64,000 bases of DNA from Rheinheimera mesophila. Lineage in GTDB: Bacteria; Pseudomonadota; Gammaproteobacteria; Enterobacterales; Alteromonadaceae. Position 1 is the first letter of the stretch, and every line of letters starts with the position of its first letter. Below the pieces are notes generated by a model. It saw only the letters and a program-made list of their open reading frames with translations, did not search any database and was not told where the DNA came from. The translations under genes were made by a program, and so were the position numbers. The stretch spans positions 62,001 through 126,000 of the forward strand of contig NZ_LAVS01000096.1 in assembly GCF_000986865.1 (NCBI RefSeq). The letters run 5' to 3'. Below are positions 29,601 through 38,039 of the stretch, in pieces.

Positions 29601-32415
29601 AATAGTAAGCCCCGTAAGCATGAGCAGCAGGTTGATAGGTAAAAGTACCGTCAGCATTTAAACTTAAGCTACCGGTGGGCGGAGCCTGCACCAGACTGAC
29701 AGTCACCGCAGCAGCAGGGTCAAAACTATCATTTTGTAGCAAAGACTGATTGGTCTGTACGGTAAGAAGGCTGTCTTCATCCAGCATGTAAGTATCAGAA
29801 ATTGCCTGCAAAGCTGGCGGCACGTAAGTCACATTCAACAGTACCGTTGCCTGAGCGCTGTAAGTGCCGTTTGAAGCCTGATAAGTAAAGCTGTCCGGAC
29901 CGTAAAAGGATGGCGCTGGTGTATAGACAAAACTGCCATCCGCATTGAGTATCAACTGACCATGTGAAGGTCCTGATACCAGGCTGGCCAGTAAACTCGC
30001 CCCAGAGGCTTCAATATCATTTGCCAAGACACCCGGCATGGCGCTGAGGCTGGCCCCCTGAGGCACGTCATAGCTATCCGGCAGGGCAATCACTGGGATT
30101 GCCAAAATTTCGATTTGAATGAGCGCCTGATCGATGAAGCCATAACTGTCAGTCACTTGGACCAGCAAAGATTGGGTTGAACCTGACAGTGCAGTTAAAG
30201 CAGCGTTGTCTGCAACAGTCAGAGCCCCTGTAGCTGATAAGTTGAATAAACCAGAATTATTACCACTGACAATACTAAAAAACACCGTATCATTGGGGTC
30301 GCTGTCGGCAGCAGTCAGTTGAGCAAACTGATAGCCACTGATAGCGTTGGCAAAAACCTGATACGTGGCATCCGCCAACACCGGAGCCGTTGCCTGATAA
30401 ATAATATTAATCACCACAGTCCCAGTACCGGACGCTCCCTCAGCATCGACAACTCCGAATACGAAACTGTCGGAACCTTCTGCCTGAGTGTCAGCAATAT
30501 AGCTGAAGCTACCATCCTCAGCTAACTGCACTGCACCTTTTGTTGGTGCCACTACCAACTGAGGATCTAAGGTTAAACTCTGCGCTTCCACATCAAAGGC
30601 ATAGGCCAGTAAACCGGGGGCTGCTACAGATAAAGTTGCATTGCTGTTGACAGAATAGGTAGCTGCTTGCACTACAGGCGGATCATTTTGGGCTAACACT
30701 GTCAACACCACTGTTGCAGCGCCGACTAAACCGGCAGGGTCTTTGATTTGATAGCTAAAGCTGTCCGTGCCGAAAAAGTCCTGATTAGGGATGTACTGAA
30801 AACTGCCGTCTGACGCCAGGATCAACTGACCATTTTGCACTGTACTGAGTAACTCAGTGATTAAACTGACGCTATCGCCATCGGGGTCTGTATCATTGGC
30901 TAAAATACCGGCGCTGGCAGTGACGGTCAGTTGTTCATCCTCCCCCAGTTGGTAACTATCAGTTTGGGCCAAAGGAGCGGCATTGGTCATTTCAATACGC
31001 AGTGAGACTTTTGCTTGCGCAACCTCACCTTGCGGATCGCTGATCTGATAAACAAAAAAATCCTCTCCGCTGAAATTTGCGATCGGAGTATAGATAAAAG
31101 CCCCGTCCGGACTAAGTTGCAGCGAGCCATGCGACGGAGCCGTCAATGCGATGCGCTCCAGTGTCAAAGTATCGCCGTCAAGATCGAAATCGTTAGCTAA
31201 AACCCCCGGAGCCGCTATGGTCAGGCTGGTATTTCTGTTCAGACTGTAACTGTCATCCAATGCGGTTGGTCTGTCATTCGTTGCTAACACCGTCAGACTG
31301 ACCAGGGCTTGTGCTGTTAATCCCTGAGTATCTGTGATCTGGTAAATAAAACTGTCGCTGCCGGAGAAGTTAGCCGCAGGAGTGTAACTAAAAGAACCAT
31401 CCGTATTCAGAACGACTACGCCATTTTCAGGGGAACGAACAGCCTGCGGGTCCAGGCTGAAACGGCGGGCATCAGGGTGGCTGTCGTTGCCAAGCAAAGA
31501 CCCTCTGAATTCAGTGTCTTCATTTACACTAAACTGATCGGGTGAAGCAACAGGAGCTGAAAATTCAGGTGCACCAACTGGCTGGATCACATGCTGCTCT
31601 GAGTACAGGCTTTCACCCGAGGAGTCCACACCAGTGATCAGCATAAAATAACGCCTGTTATCCTGCAGGTCAGGCACAGAAAAACTGCTTTGAGTCAACG
31701 CTAAAAACTGTCTGCCACCGCTTTTGCTCAGAATATTCTCAGGGGTAATACCAGGTTGCTCCGCGATATACAGATTGTAACGGCGGGCATTGCTGTTTGC
31801 GGTCCAGTTCACCTGCAAAGCGCCTGCACTGCGGTTAGTATTCACTCCAACCACAGGTTCAGGTTGCCATTCTATATCGCGGGCATCAAATAAAATCCGG
31901 TTACCAAGCTGATCTTCCAGCCATAACTCCAGACGCAGAGAGCCTGGAGTTAAACCAAAATTACGAGGATTCACCCCTGTCAGTGTCTGGGAAAAAGCTG
32001 AACCACAATTGGTCTGACACAACACCAGAGCCTGTTCACTGCCATTAAAACCCACTAACACTCTGGCTATCCCATCAGGGTCAGCAACATTCACAGCAAT
32101 AGTCAAATTACCGCTGATCCGTTCACCAGAACGCGGAAAACGGTAAGTCGCACTGCCATTTCCAACAGCAAGCTGTTGTACCTGATCTCTGCGTAAAGGC
32201 GATCCAGCCGCCAGAGGGTTATAACCAAACGCAACCATCAGCGCCATTTCTACCGGAGTTCCTCCCACTGGCGGTGAAGAAACAGGGGGCTGTTGTCCTA
32301 CAGGGGTATCGGGTACAGTTTCACTGCCAGAACCACCGCCACACGCGGTCAGCAGGACGCAGAAAGTAATAGCTATCCAGCGTTGAAAATCGTGGCGAAA
32401 CAGAAAGACACCCAT
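26656..32415 (-). CDS. giant repeat lipoprotein (FN3, Ig/cadherin-like repeats, delta-60 repeats)
   Basis: A 1919-residue protein. A lipoprotein signal ends in LLTAC (Cys25), followed by GGGSGS. An FN3-like domain lies near 190-280. About eight repeats of roughly 90-100 residues follow (about 285-1065): six tandem-95/VCBS-like copies with GSFxYTPxxxFxGxDSFxYQ, and two cadherin-like copies. The C-terminal part (about 1080-1919) contains delta-60-type repeats with LNADGSIDxxF and similar turns, which usually form beta-propellers. Such proteins act in adhesion, matrix or surface sensing. The lipobox and a neighbouring Slam-like barrel suggest surface exposure. It may bind a carbohydrate or surface; no catalytic motif is seen. 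Confidence 0.82.
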   Translation of the reverse strand: MGVFLFRHDFQRWIAITFCVLLTACGGGSGSETVPDTPVGQQPPVSSPPVGGTPVEMALMVAFGYNPLAAGSPLRRDQVQQLAVGNGSATYRFPRSGERISGNLTIAVNVADPDGIARVLVGFNGSEQALVLCQTNCGSAFSQTLTGVNPRNFGLTPGSLRLELWLEDQLGNRILFDARDIEWQPEPVVGVNTNRSAGALQVNWTANSNARRYNLYIAEQPGITPENILSKSGGRQFLALTQSSFSVPDLQDNRRYFMLITGVDSSGESLYSEQHVIQPVGAPEFSAPVASPDQFSVNEDTEFRGSLLGNDSHPDARRFSLDPQAVRSPENGVVVLNTDGSFSYTPAANFSGSDSFIYQITDTQGLTAQALVSLTVLATNDRPTALDDSYSLNRNTSLTIAAPGVLANDFDLDGDTLTLERIALTAPSHGSLQLSPDGAFIYTPIANFSGEDFFVYQISDPQGEVAQAKVSLRIEMTNAAPLAQTDSYQLGEDEQLTVTASAGILANDTDPDGDSVSLITELLSTVQNGQLILASDGSFQYIPNQDFFGTDSFSYQIKDPAGLVGAATVVLTVLAQNDPPVVQAATYSVNSNATLSVAAPGLLAYAFDVEAQSLTLDPQLVVAPTKGAVQLAEDGSFSYIADTQAEGSDSFVFGVVDAEGASGTGTVVINIIYQATAPVLADATYQVFANAISGYQFAQLTAADSDPNDTVFFSIVSGNNSGLFNLSATGALTVADNAALTALSGSTQSLLVQVTDSYGFIDQALIQIEILAIPVIALPDSYDVPQGASLSAMPGVLANDIEASGASLLASLVSGPSHGQLILNADGSFVYTPAPSFYGPDSFTYQASNGTYSAQATVLLNVTYVPPALQAISDTYMLDEDSLLTVQTNQSLLQNDSFDPAAAVTVSLVQAPPTGSLSLNADGTFTYQPAAHAYGAYYFTYRLTQGTETSDAQVELNISPVNDPPSLQDAAVTISDDYADLQPVLTLTLNDIDPGNYSYEIIAGNQDAVFAIGAGGVITVVNSSLLDAGSTASYSLVVKVTENSDTNLVDTATVVITVIAAQVEETTVIPDTGFASGSNLILDLMLSGEYNEPAQIIPLSDGRSLILGTVVNSSGPEIFVARLNADGSIDSAYADKGVFRSKILSVYSTEQAVAAVLTSSNELVVLANYSENTDSGFYLIKLNQDGSLDNDFGNLQGYVLCEFTPCDTADVHATDLVLNHLGHYVVAGRKDGRAFLFEFADSGYQTGWTSTLSSLVQFDLVRQDSGHNYYAVGQSSAGFITVARFSSSFHPDTTTFGCDTAMPPVCAGYKQYDFALAGSVAYDAELYNDELYLIGTVTESSAPASPDGLLFKLTETGELDPTFGSHSGYTKVNGNAGNPLYYKALAIDATGIYMLASTETANNVPVSVSQYDLTGQFIQDQPLVAEGQFDIVDLHSTGDSLWLLQQFSHPNYGAVGTVSFNWVGKYQPTTLVADTTFSADGQRWFNAGFSSDTLLGSRRLMLGSQVNKTLFYGYSYSYLNGYYQQAFVGRLTSSGALDQSFGNHGLVLLADDQLNQMTVNTILEAGSNQFYVAGAGLDTNNDQIGFVARLDQYGSVDQGFAGGIVDLIPDHLGSYNRSSALHLQLKADGHLVVGAEYSQYQDNFDIALLQFNPDGSLDVGNFGSSAAGFTLFTEIDTNAQTEERLSQMKLDPVDNSLVIAGQYKLMADPRLYVARFNHAGLLMNATNSPTETFGDSAQGYSLMNLVDNSNDQTKYSEYLNAMDFDAGRHLVFALSKNYEGDQAYYLYRLEQDGSTDASFNFGAPKVFDSFSDQLAVDLEINAIHVDPSGRLLMAGRYGVNAWVGRVLLDGSGSEVGRWDPAFEPDSPTYGAYQFNGLSFDADLFLELTSSKVTLGWSFYSNGGYSATLRQYLLYQSNPI

Positions 32416-32437
32416 AATATTATCCTTTGAGGCAGAG

Positions 32438-33598
32438 CTATTTGATCAAAAAGATCCCACCGGCTGTTGTCGTGGGGTCTGCAATCTCACTCAGCACAAA
32501 CTGACCGAGGATCTGGTCAATACCATCCACAAATAAAGTATCTATCTGACCTTGCGCTCTCTCATTGCCGTGACTGGCGAAATTAATCCCCAGTTCCAGT
32601 TGATCAACATTGACCACACCATTAAAAGCAGCAAACCACTCACCACCGGCATCATTAAAAGACAACTCGCCCTGAGGCACTGTGCCATTGTCAAAATCTA
32701 CCGTCATACTGACCTGAAAATCAGACACAGGCCCCTCAGTGCTTTGCACACTGAATTGTTCTAGGCGGCCATATTGATAACTGCCGGAACGGGCGGCGAT
32801 CAGATCAGCAACAGGAATTGAATTGGTATTGCCCTGATAGGCTTGCTCAGAAATAAAAGATGTATCTTCAGAGCTCAGGGCTGACACTGAATTGATTGCC
32901 GCGGTAAAAGTACGGCCTGCTGTTGCATCTGAACTGCTGCCTGCGGCTGAATTCGCCGGGTTACTGGCTGGGTCTCCGGCAAAGGCCGCCGGAGGTTTTA
33001 ATAAAGGCGTCACCTGACCTGCTGTGGTGATTTGTGCAAATGACGCACTTTGGCCACCGCCGAAGGTGACATTCTCTACAGTGCCATCGGCACGGGTGAT
33101 CTGTAACTCAATCTGACCATCCCAGACGCCTATCAGCATAATGCCCTCTATAAAAGACAGCTGAAAGGTAGTCCCTCTGATACCAATACTTCCTACCGGA
33201 GTTTTTAGCTGATAATTGCCTGCCTCTCCTTTTATCGAGCCCGTTACCGTACGTAAACCACCTTTAACCAGCTCCATCACCACAGAGCCCTGCTCTGTGG
33301 CAGAGCCTGCATTGTATTCGGAGATCAACAGTTCGGTGTCACTTTGTAAGGCCAGTAAAGCACCGTCCAGCATTCTGAACTGCGCCTGGCTCTGTGCACC
33401 GGTACTGACCTGATCAATAGTAAAAACTGGCGCTTTGCGGCTCAGATCGCGGCTTTGCCGGGTATCTGTTGCTGTAGCCGTCACTGAACCGCGGGCCATC
33501 AGTGTCAAACCTGCATTTTGAGTCTGCTCCTGTGCTGACACAACAACACTGAACAGAACCGCCACAGGCAACGCATAAAGTTTAAACTTAGAACGCAT
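32438..33598 (-). CDS. exported FecR-domain protein
   Basis: A 386-residue protein with an N-terminal signal peptide (cleavage near VVSAQEQ). A FecR domain lies at about 50-185, recognised by the LKTPVGSIGIRGTTFQL and GVWDGQIELQI segments. The C-terminal half (about 215-386) is of unknown type, rich in Ser, Gly and Asp. It lacks the cytoplasmic anti-sigma part of true FecR regulators and no sigma factor gene is adjacent. It is therefore probably a periplasmic or surface module, as often seen beside CHASE2 proteins. Its start overlaps the upstream barrel gene by 11 bp. Confidence 0.8.
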   Translation of the reverse strand: MRSKFKLYALPVAVLFSVVVSAQEQTQNAGLTLMARGSVTATATDTRQSRDLSRKAPVFTIDQVSTGAQSQAQFRMLDGALLALQSDTELLISEYNAGSATEQGSVVMELVKGGLRTVTGSIKGEAGNYQLKTPVGSIGIRGTTFQLSFIEGIMLIGVWDGQIELQITRADGTVENVTFGGGQSASFAQITTAGQVTPLLKPPAAFAGDPASNPANSAAGSSSDATAGRTFTAAINSVSALSSEDTSFISEQAYQGNTNSIPVADLIAARSGSYQYGRLEQFSVQSTEGPVSDFQVSMTVDFDNGTVPQGELSFNDAGGEWFAAFNGVVNVDQLELGINFASHGNERAQGQIDTLFVDGIDQILGQFVLSEIADPTTTAGGIFLIK

Positions 33599-34940
33599 AA
33601 CTGGCTCCTAACACACATTCAGTGCGGTCATACTCATACAAAGTGACAGGGCTGGTTTTATCAGTGTAACTGCATCTGAGCTCGGTGCTAAGCGACGTTG
33701 AATACTGCCAGATCCAGGCCGCAGTGAAGGAAAACAGCGACTCATCCCGTTCCACCCTGAATAACGGATGAGGCGCTTTGTAGCGGATGTCCTGCAGTTC
33801 TGCCCTGCCCAGCACCAGATGAGTGGCATCAGCTAACCAGATACTGGTGTAACTGAAGGAGCTGACATCTCTGCTGTTGTAGTCCGCACTGGACAGACGA
33901 CTGCGCTCATTGGAAATACTGATACTGGCCTGGTTTATCCAACGATTCGCTTTACGCTCCCATGAAGCCGTGATGCTGTGCAGGGTAAGATTTAATCTAT
34001 CGTCTATTCTGTTGTCTGAACGGCCCGATAGCCACTGAAGCGCCAGCGAGTTCAGCGTATTCATTTGGTACTGTCCACTGATTTGCCCACCCCAGTCATG
34101 GCGATATAACTGCCCTCCCAGGCGCAAAGGTCTGCTGTAAGCCCGCGCAGTGTAGCTGTGATGCTGATAATCGGCCTGATAACCAAAGCGGCTGACCAGC
34201 GTTTCGCGGTCAAATTCTGATAACTGATTAAACTGAGTGGCCCCCAATTGCACATCCACCAGCCAGGCATAGCGCTGGTTCTGCTGCCAGCGACCATCAA
34301 AGCTGTATCCTAGCTGATGAAAGTAGTCACTGCTTGCCTTACTTTGAGGAAAAACATCGATTTCACCCAGCGACGGAATAAAAATCCGGTCCTCGGCTGT
34401 ACCGCTATTGACATTGTCATCATGCCCAAAAGCGTAATTGATTTTATGCCGCTGGTAACCACTTAGCTTGTCCTGCTCGCGCTGGGCGGCACTGCGCAAC
34501 GTGGCAACAGCCTCTGCCAGCGAGGTTGGAGACTGCGCCTCCAGTTGGGCAAGCTGGTATAAAGCGGCAGGATAATTTTTAGTTTTGTAATAGGCCTGAG
34601 CCAAAGTAAAACGAGCCTGCTGCCAGCCCGGTTGTTCTGCCACAACCCGCTCCAGCGCAAACACAGCCCTGTCATTCTGACCAACCTGCAAAGCTATGCG
34701 CCCGTATGCCATATCAAAATCGGCATCACCCGCCAATTCACGTTCTAACATGCTTGCCAGTTGATAAGCCTGCTGCATTTGACCAGATTGCACGAACTGA
34801 ACAAACTTTGTTTTTTGCTGTTCAAGGTTCAGTGGTTCAGCCTGCACACTGCAAAACGGCAGACAGAGCAGACTTCCGATGAAAATTCGCAGTAAAACCT
34901 CTGCACGGTGTCTTACCTGTTGTCCCCCGACTTTTTTCAC
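33588..34940 (-). CDS. TPR plus beta-barrel outer-membrane protein, Slam-like (DUF560-type)
   Basis: A 450-residue protein with a signal peptide (cleavage near VQAEP). An N-terminal TPR region (about 40-155) contains FDMAYGRIALQVGQNDRA and QARFTLAQAYYKTKNYPAA. The C-terminal part (about 165-450) alternates amphipathic strands and ends in Phe, as outer-membrane barrels do. This architecture is that of surface lipoprotein assembly modulators (Slam), which move lipoproteins to the cell surface. A giant lipoprotein two genes downstream would be the candidate cargo. The start is GTG, preceded by GAGG. It is first in the seven-gene operon. Confidence 0.7.
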   Translation of the reverse strand: MKKVGGQQVRHRAEVLLRIFIGSLLCLPFCSVQAEPLNLEQQKTKFVQFVQSGQMQQAYQLASMLERELAGDADFDMAYGRIALQVGQNDRAVFALERVVAEQPGWQQARFTLAQAYYKTKNYPAALYQLAQLEAQSPTSLAEAVATLRSAAQREQDKLSGYQRHKINYAFGHDDNVNSGTAEDRIFIPSLGEIDVFPQSKASSDYFHQLGYSFDGRWQQNQRYAWLVDVQLGATQFNQLSEFDRETLVSRFGYQADYQHHSYTARAYSRPLRLGGQLYRHDWGGQISGQYQMNTLNSLALQWLSGRSDNRIDDRLNLTLHSITASWERKANRWINQASISISNERSRLSSADYNSRDVSSFSYTSIWLADATHLVLGRAELQDIRYKAPHPLFRVERDESLFSFTAAWIWQYSTSLSTELRCSYTDKTSPVTLYEYDRTECVLGASYAF

Positions 34941-35213
34941 AGCAACCTCATGTATTGTATTCCGGCCTGACCAAGCAGCAATCGTCAGCCTGTTTATTAT
35001 TCTGCTGTTAGAGAAATAGCAGGAATTGTAAAAAATGAAAGTCTTCTGCTTGTATATTACTGTGGAAAAACAAAATAAATAGTACGGATAAACATAGATT
35101 TAACTTCGGAGCTGCGCGGCCTGAAGATGACAGGTTGTCAATTCGCTGTGTCTGCTGGCGGATTGAAGTTTAAAGGTTAAAATTAAGTAAACAAACCTAT
35201 CTAAGGATGGATC

Positions 35214-36713
35214 ATGGCACTGGCTTTGGTTCACAGCAGAGCACGCTGCGGCTTGCAGGCTCCACTGGTTACTGTGGAGGTGCACTTGAGTCGTGGTCTG
35301 CCCGGATTTCAACTGGTAGGCTTACCTGAAACTTCAGTCAAAGAAGCAAAAGACAGGGTACGCAGTGCTTTGATCAATAGTGGTTTTGAGTTTCCGGATC
35401 ATAAGATCACCGTCAATTTGGCACCTGCGGATCTCCCTAAAGAAGGAGGTCGGTTTGATTTAGCTATAGCCCTTGGCATCTTGCACGCCAGCGGTCAGTT
35501 ACAAGCCGATTTGTCAGACTATGAGTTTTTTGGCGAATTGGCATTATCAGGAGAAATCCGCAGTATAGTTGGAGAAATTCCGCTGGCTTTGGCATGTAAA
35601 CTGGCCGGGCATATCGCGGTTTTTCCACTGCACAACGCCATACAAGCACAACAAATTGCCGATATTCAGCTCTGTGGTGCAGAGCATTTACTCCAACTGC
35701 ATGCATTTTTACTGCACCAGCAGGCTTTGCCTGCTATTCCGCCTATTCCTGACACTCCAACGGAGTCTTACCCGGACCTGGCCGAGGTTCGTGGTCAGGC
35801 TCAGGCGAAAAGAGCATTGGAAATAGCTGCAGCCGGCGAACATAATTTATTAATGTTTGGCCCGGCAGGGACAGGTAAGTCGATGCTGGCTCAACGATTA
35901 CCCGGTATTTTACCTGAGCTGAATGACCAGGAGGCACTGGAAACCGCAGCGATTTACTCAGTTGCGGCTCAACCCCGGACCTTACAACAGTGGCATCAAA
36001 GGCCCTTTCGTCAGCCTCATCATACCTGCTCTGCTGTGGCTTTGGTTGGAGGCGGTTCTGTACCCCGTCCCGGAGAAATATCTTTAGCCCATAGCGGAAT
36101 ACTGTTCCTCGATGAGGTACCTGAATTTCCACGTGCTGTGCTGGAGTCACTACGTCAGCCATTGGAAACCGGCAAAGTATTTATCTCAAGAGCCGCACGA
36201 CAGGCAGAATTTCCCGCCTGTTTTCAACTGGTAGTCGCGTTAAACCCAAGCCCATCCGGCCACCACAAAGATGGCCGCTCCAGCCCGGAACAAGTACGCC
36301 GTTACTTAAGCCGCCTGTCCGGCCCTTTTCTCGATCGCATTGAATTGCAAGTGGAAGTTCCACTGTTACCCAAAGGTAGCCTGAGCCAGCATCAGCAAGA
36401 AGAGTCCAGTGCCCAGGTCAAGCAAAGAGTGTTGTCTGCACGCCATATTCAGTGGCAACGACAAGGCAAAAGTAATGCACGCCTCAATCTGACAGAACTG
36501 CAGCAGTATTGTCAGTTAGCGCCAGCGGATGCCGACTTTTTTGAACACTGCCTGCACCAGCTTAAACTGTCTGCCCGCAGTTATCATAAGCTTGTCAAAG
36601 TGGCCCGGACTCTGGCCGATTTAGCCCAGCGTCCGCAGATAGAAAGAGCTGACTTACTCGAAGCGCTGAGTTATCGCTCTTTTGATCGTTTGCTGAATTA
36701 TTTGCAGTCTTAA
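35214..36713 (+). CDS. comM: YifB/ComM-family AAA+ ATPase (Mg-chelatase-like)
   Basis: A 499-residue cytoplasmic protein. An N-terminal ChlI-type domain (about 1-170) includes VGLPETSVKEAKDRVRSAL. The AAA+ core has Walker A GPAGTGKSM near 219 and Walker B ILFLDEVPEF near 301. A C-terminal Mg-chelatase region follows. ComM is a hexameric helicase that promotes branch migration during natural transformation. AAGGA precedes the ATG by 7 bases. The gene diverges from the signalling operon with a 273-bp gap in which I cannot fix promoters, and its stop overlaps the MFS gene stop by 4 bp. Confidence 0.9.
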   Translation: MALALVHSRARCGLQAPLVTVEVHLSRGLPGFQLVGLPETSVKEAKDRVRSALINSGFEFPDHKITVNLAPADLPKEGGRFDLAIALGILHASGQLQADLSDYEFFGELALSGEIRSIVGEIPLALACKLAGHIAVFPLHNAIQAQQIADIQLCGAEHLLQLHAFLLHQQALPAIPPIPDTPTESYPDLAEVRGQAQAKRALEIAAAGEHNLLMFGPAGTGKSMLAQRLPGILPELNDQEALETAAIYSVAAQPRTLQQWHQRPFRQPHHTCSAVALVGGGSVPRPGEISLAHSGILFLDEVPEFPRAVLESLRQPLETGKVFISRAARQAEFPACFQLVVALNPSPSGHHKDGRSSPEQVRRYLSRLSGPFLDRIELQVEVPLLPKGSLSQHQQEESSAQVKQRVLSARHIQWQRQGKSNARLNLTELQQYCQLAPADADFFEHCLHQLKLSARSYHKLVKVARTLADLAQRPQIERADLLEALSYRSFDRLLNYLQS

Positions 36714-37894
36714 CTCTTTCTGGCAAACCTGGCCTGATACAAACCCAACAACTGACTGATGGCGATCGCCAGCACGCCGGATAGCATCAATAACGAAAAA
36801 GGTAAGGCGGTTCCGCTATACAGCACAGCTAACAGGGGTCCTGCTAAGGCACCACTGCCAAATCGTAATGTTCCAATCACGGCGGTTGCTGTGCCGCTAT
36901 GTTCGGGGAAACGCATCAGAATCATCGCATCGGCATTAGTGGCTATTAAGCCTAAACTAGCCATCAAAGGCGCAATACTCAGTACGGTCAGGACTAAACC
37001 CAATTCAAGCCAGTTCGCCAGACAAAGCAGCATAGCGCTGCACAGCGCCGATACCAAGCCCAGATTCAGCATACGCTGTGGACCAAAGCGGCCTACTAAC
37101 CTGCTGTTACAGAAATTAGCCAGCATCAGCATACCCACATTCAACGCAAACAACAGGCTAAATAGCTGTTCATTGACTCCATAATATTCAATGTAAACAA
37201 AAGGAACAGCAGTCAGAAAGCAAAAGAAAGAGAAAGAGGCAAACATTGAAGTGGCGATTTGTGGCCGCGCCGCAACATGGCCAAATACAACACGATAACC
37301 GGAAAGAAACTCCAGCCGACGTCCTTTGACCACAGGCACCGGATCAGGCAAAAAACGCCAGGTCAGCACTGCTATCAATGCCGAATACAACGCCAAGACC
37401 AAAAAAATATCCTGCCAGTGCCCGACCCAAAGTACAGCGCTACCGATAGCGGGAGCGATCAGCGGAGCCATCATCATAATCATCGACACATAGGACATGC
37501 CTTTGGCGGTATTTTCCTGATACAAAGCCCGGATAATTCCGGGAATAACCACAGTAGCAGCGCTGCCGGCAAACGCCTGTAACGCACGTAATACCAACAG
37601 CCACTGCGCATCATGGCAAAAACCTAATGCCAGGCTGGCCAGGCAGAAAACACAAAGCCCGCCCAACGCCAGGGGACGACGACCAATAGCGTCAGCCATA
37701 GGCCCAAACAGCAGCATTCCTACCCCATAAGCGGCCAGATAAATACTCAGAGATTGTTGGATCAGTCCACTATCTGTATTCAATTCATCCGCCATGACAG
37801 GCATAGCAGGTAGATACATATCTATGGCAAGAGGGGTTATAGCGATGATACTGGCAAGCAGCGCCAGTAACGCAAAAGAAACTGTTTTACTCAT
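36710..37894 (-). CDS. Bcr/CflA-family MFS drug exporter
   Basis: A 394-residue protein with 12 predicted transmembrane helices. Typical Bcr/CflA features are the early DMYLPAMPVMADEL, the GPMADAIGRRPLALGG loop between TM2 and TM3 (MFS signature), and PGIIRALYQ. It should export drugs or small metabolites in exchange for protons. The ATG at 37894 begins the conserved N-terminus and follows GGGA; longer in-frame starts upstream add a non-conserved stretch. It is convergent with comM. Confidence 0.85.
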   Translation of the reverse strand: MSKTVSFALLALLASIIAITPLAIDMYLPAMPVMADELNTDSGLIQQSLSIYLAAYGVGMLLFGPMADAIGRRPLALGGLCVFCLASLALGFCHDAQWLLVLRALQAFAGSAATVVIPGIIRALYQENTAKGMSYVSMIMMMAPLIAPAIGSAVLWVGHWQDIFLVLALYSALIAVLTWRFLPDPVPVVKGRRLEFLSGYRVVFGHVAARPQIATSMFASFSFFCFLTAVPFVYIEYYGVNEQLFSLLFALNVGMLMLANFCNSRLVGRFGPQRMLNLGLVSALCSAMLLCLANWLELGLVLTVLSIAPLMASLGLIATNADAMILMRFPEHSGTATAVIGTLRFGSGALAGPLLAVLYSGTALPFSLLMLSGVLAIAISQLLGLYQARFARKS

Positions 37895-38039
37895 TTTGGG
37901 ATCCCGGCAGGAAGTGCTTAAATGATACCTGATCGTGGCGAAATTTATTCGAAGTGCCATCTCAAAAATTGCGACACAGGTCCCGAACTGTGTTAAAACC
38001 ACTAAGGCACCTTAGATCTTGCGCTTTGCCGGAGTTTTT

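Noticed and set aside
28700-31600. Tandem DNA repeats or a CRISPR-like array in the giant gene
   Set aside because: The repeats are at protein level (about 95 residues) and too diverged at DNA level; no short identical repeats with spacers occur.
32438-33598. Classical FecR anti-sigma factor of an iron-uptake system
   Set aside because: There is no sigma factor gene and no cytoplasmic anti-sigma domain or internal TM; only the FecR fold is present.
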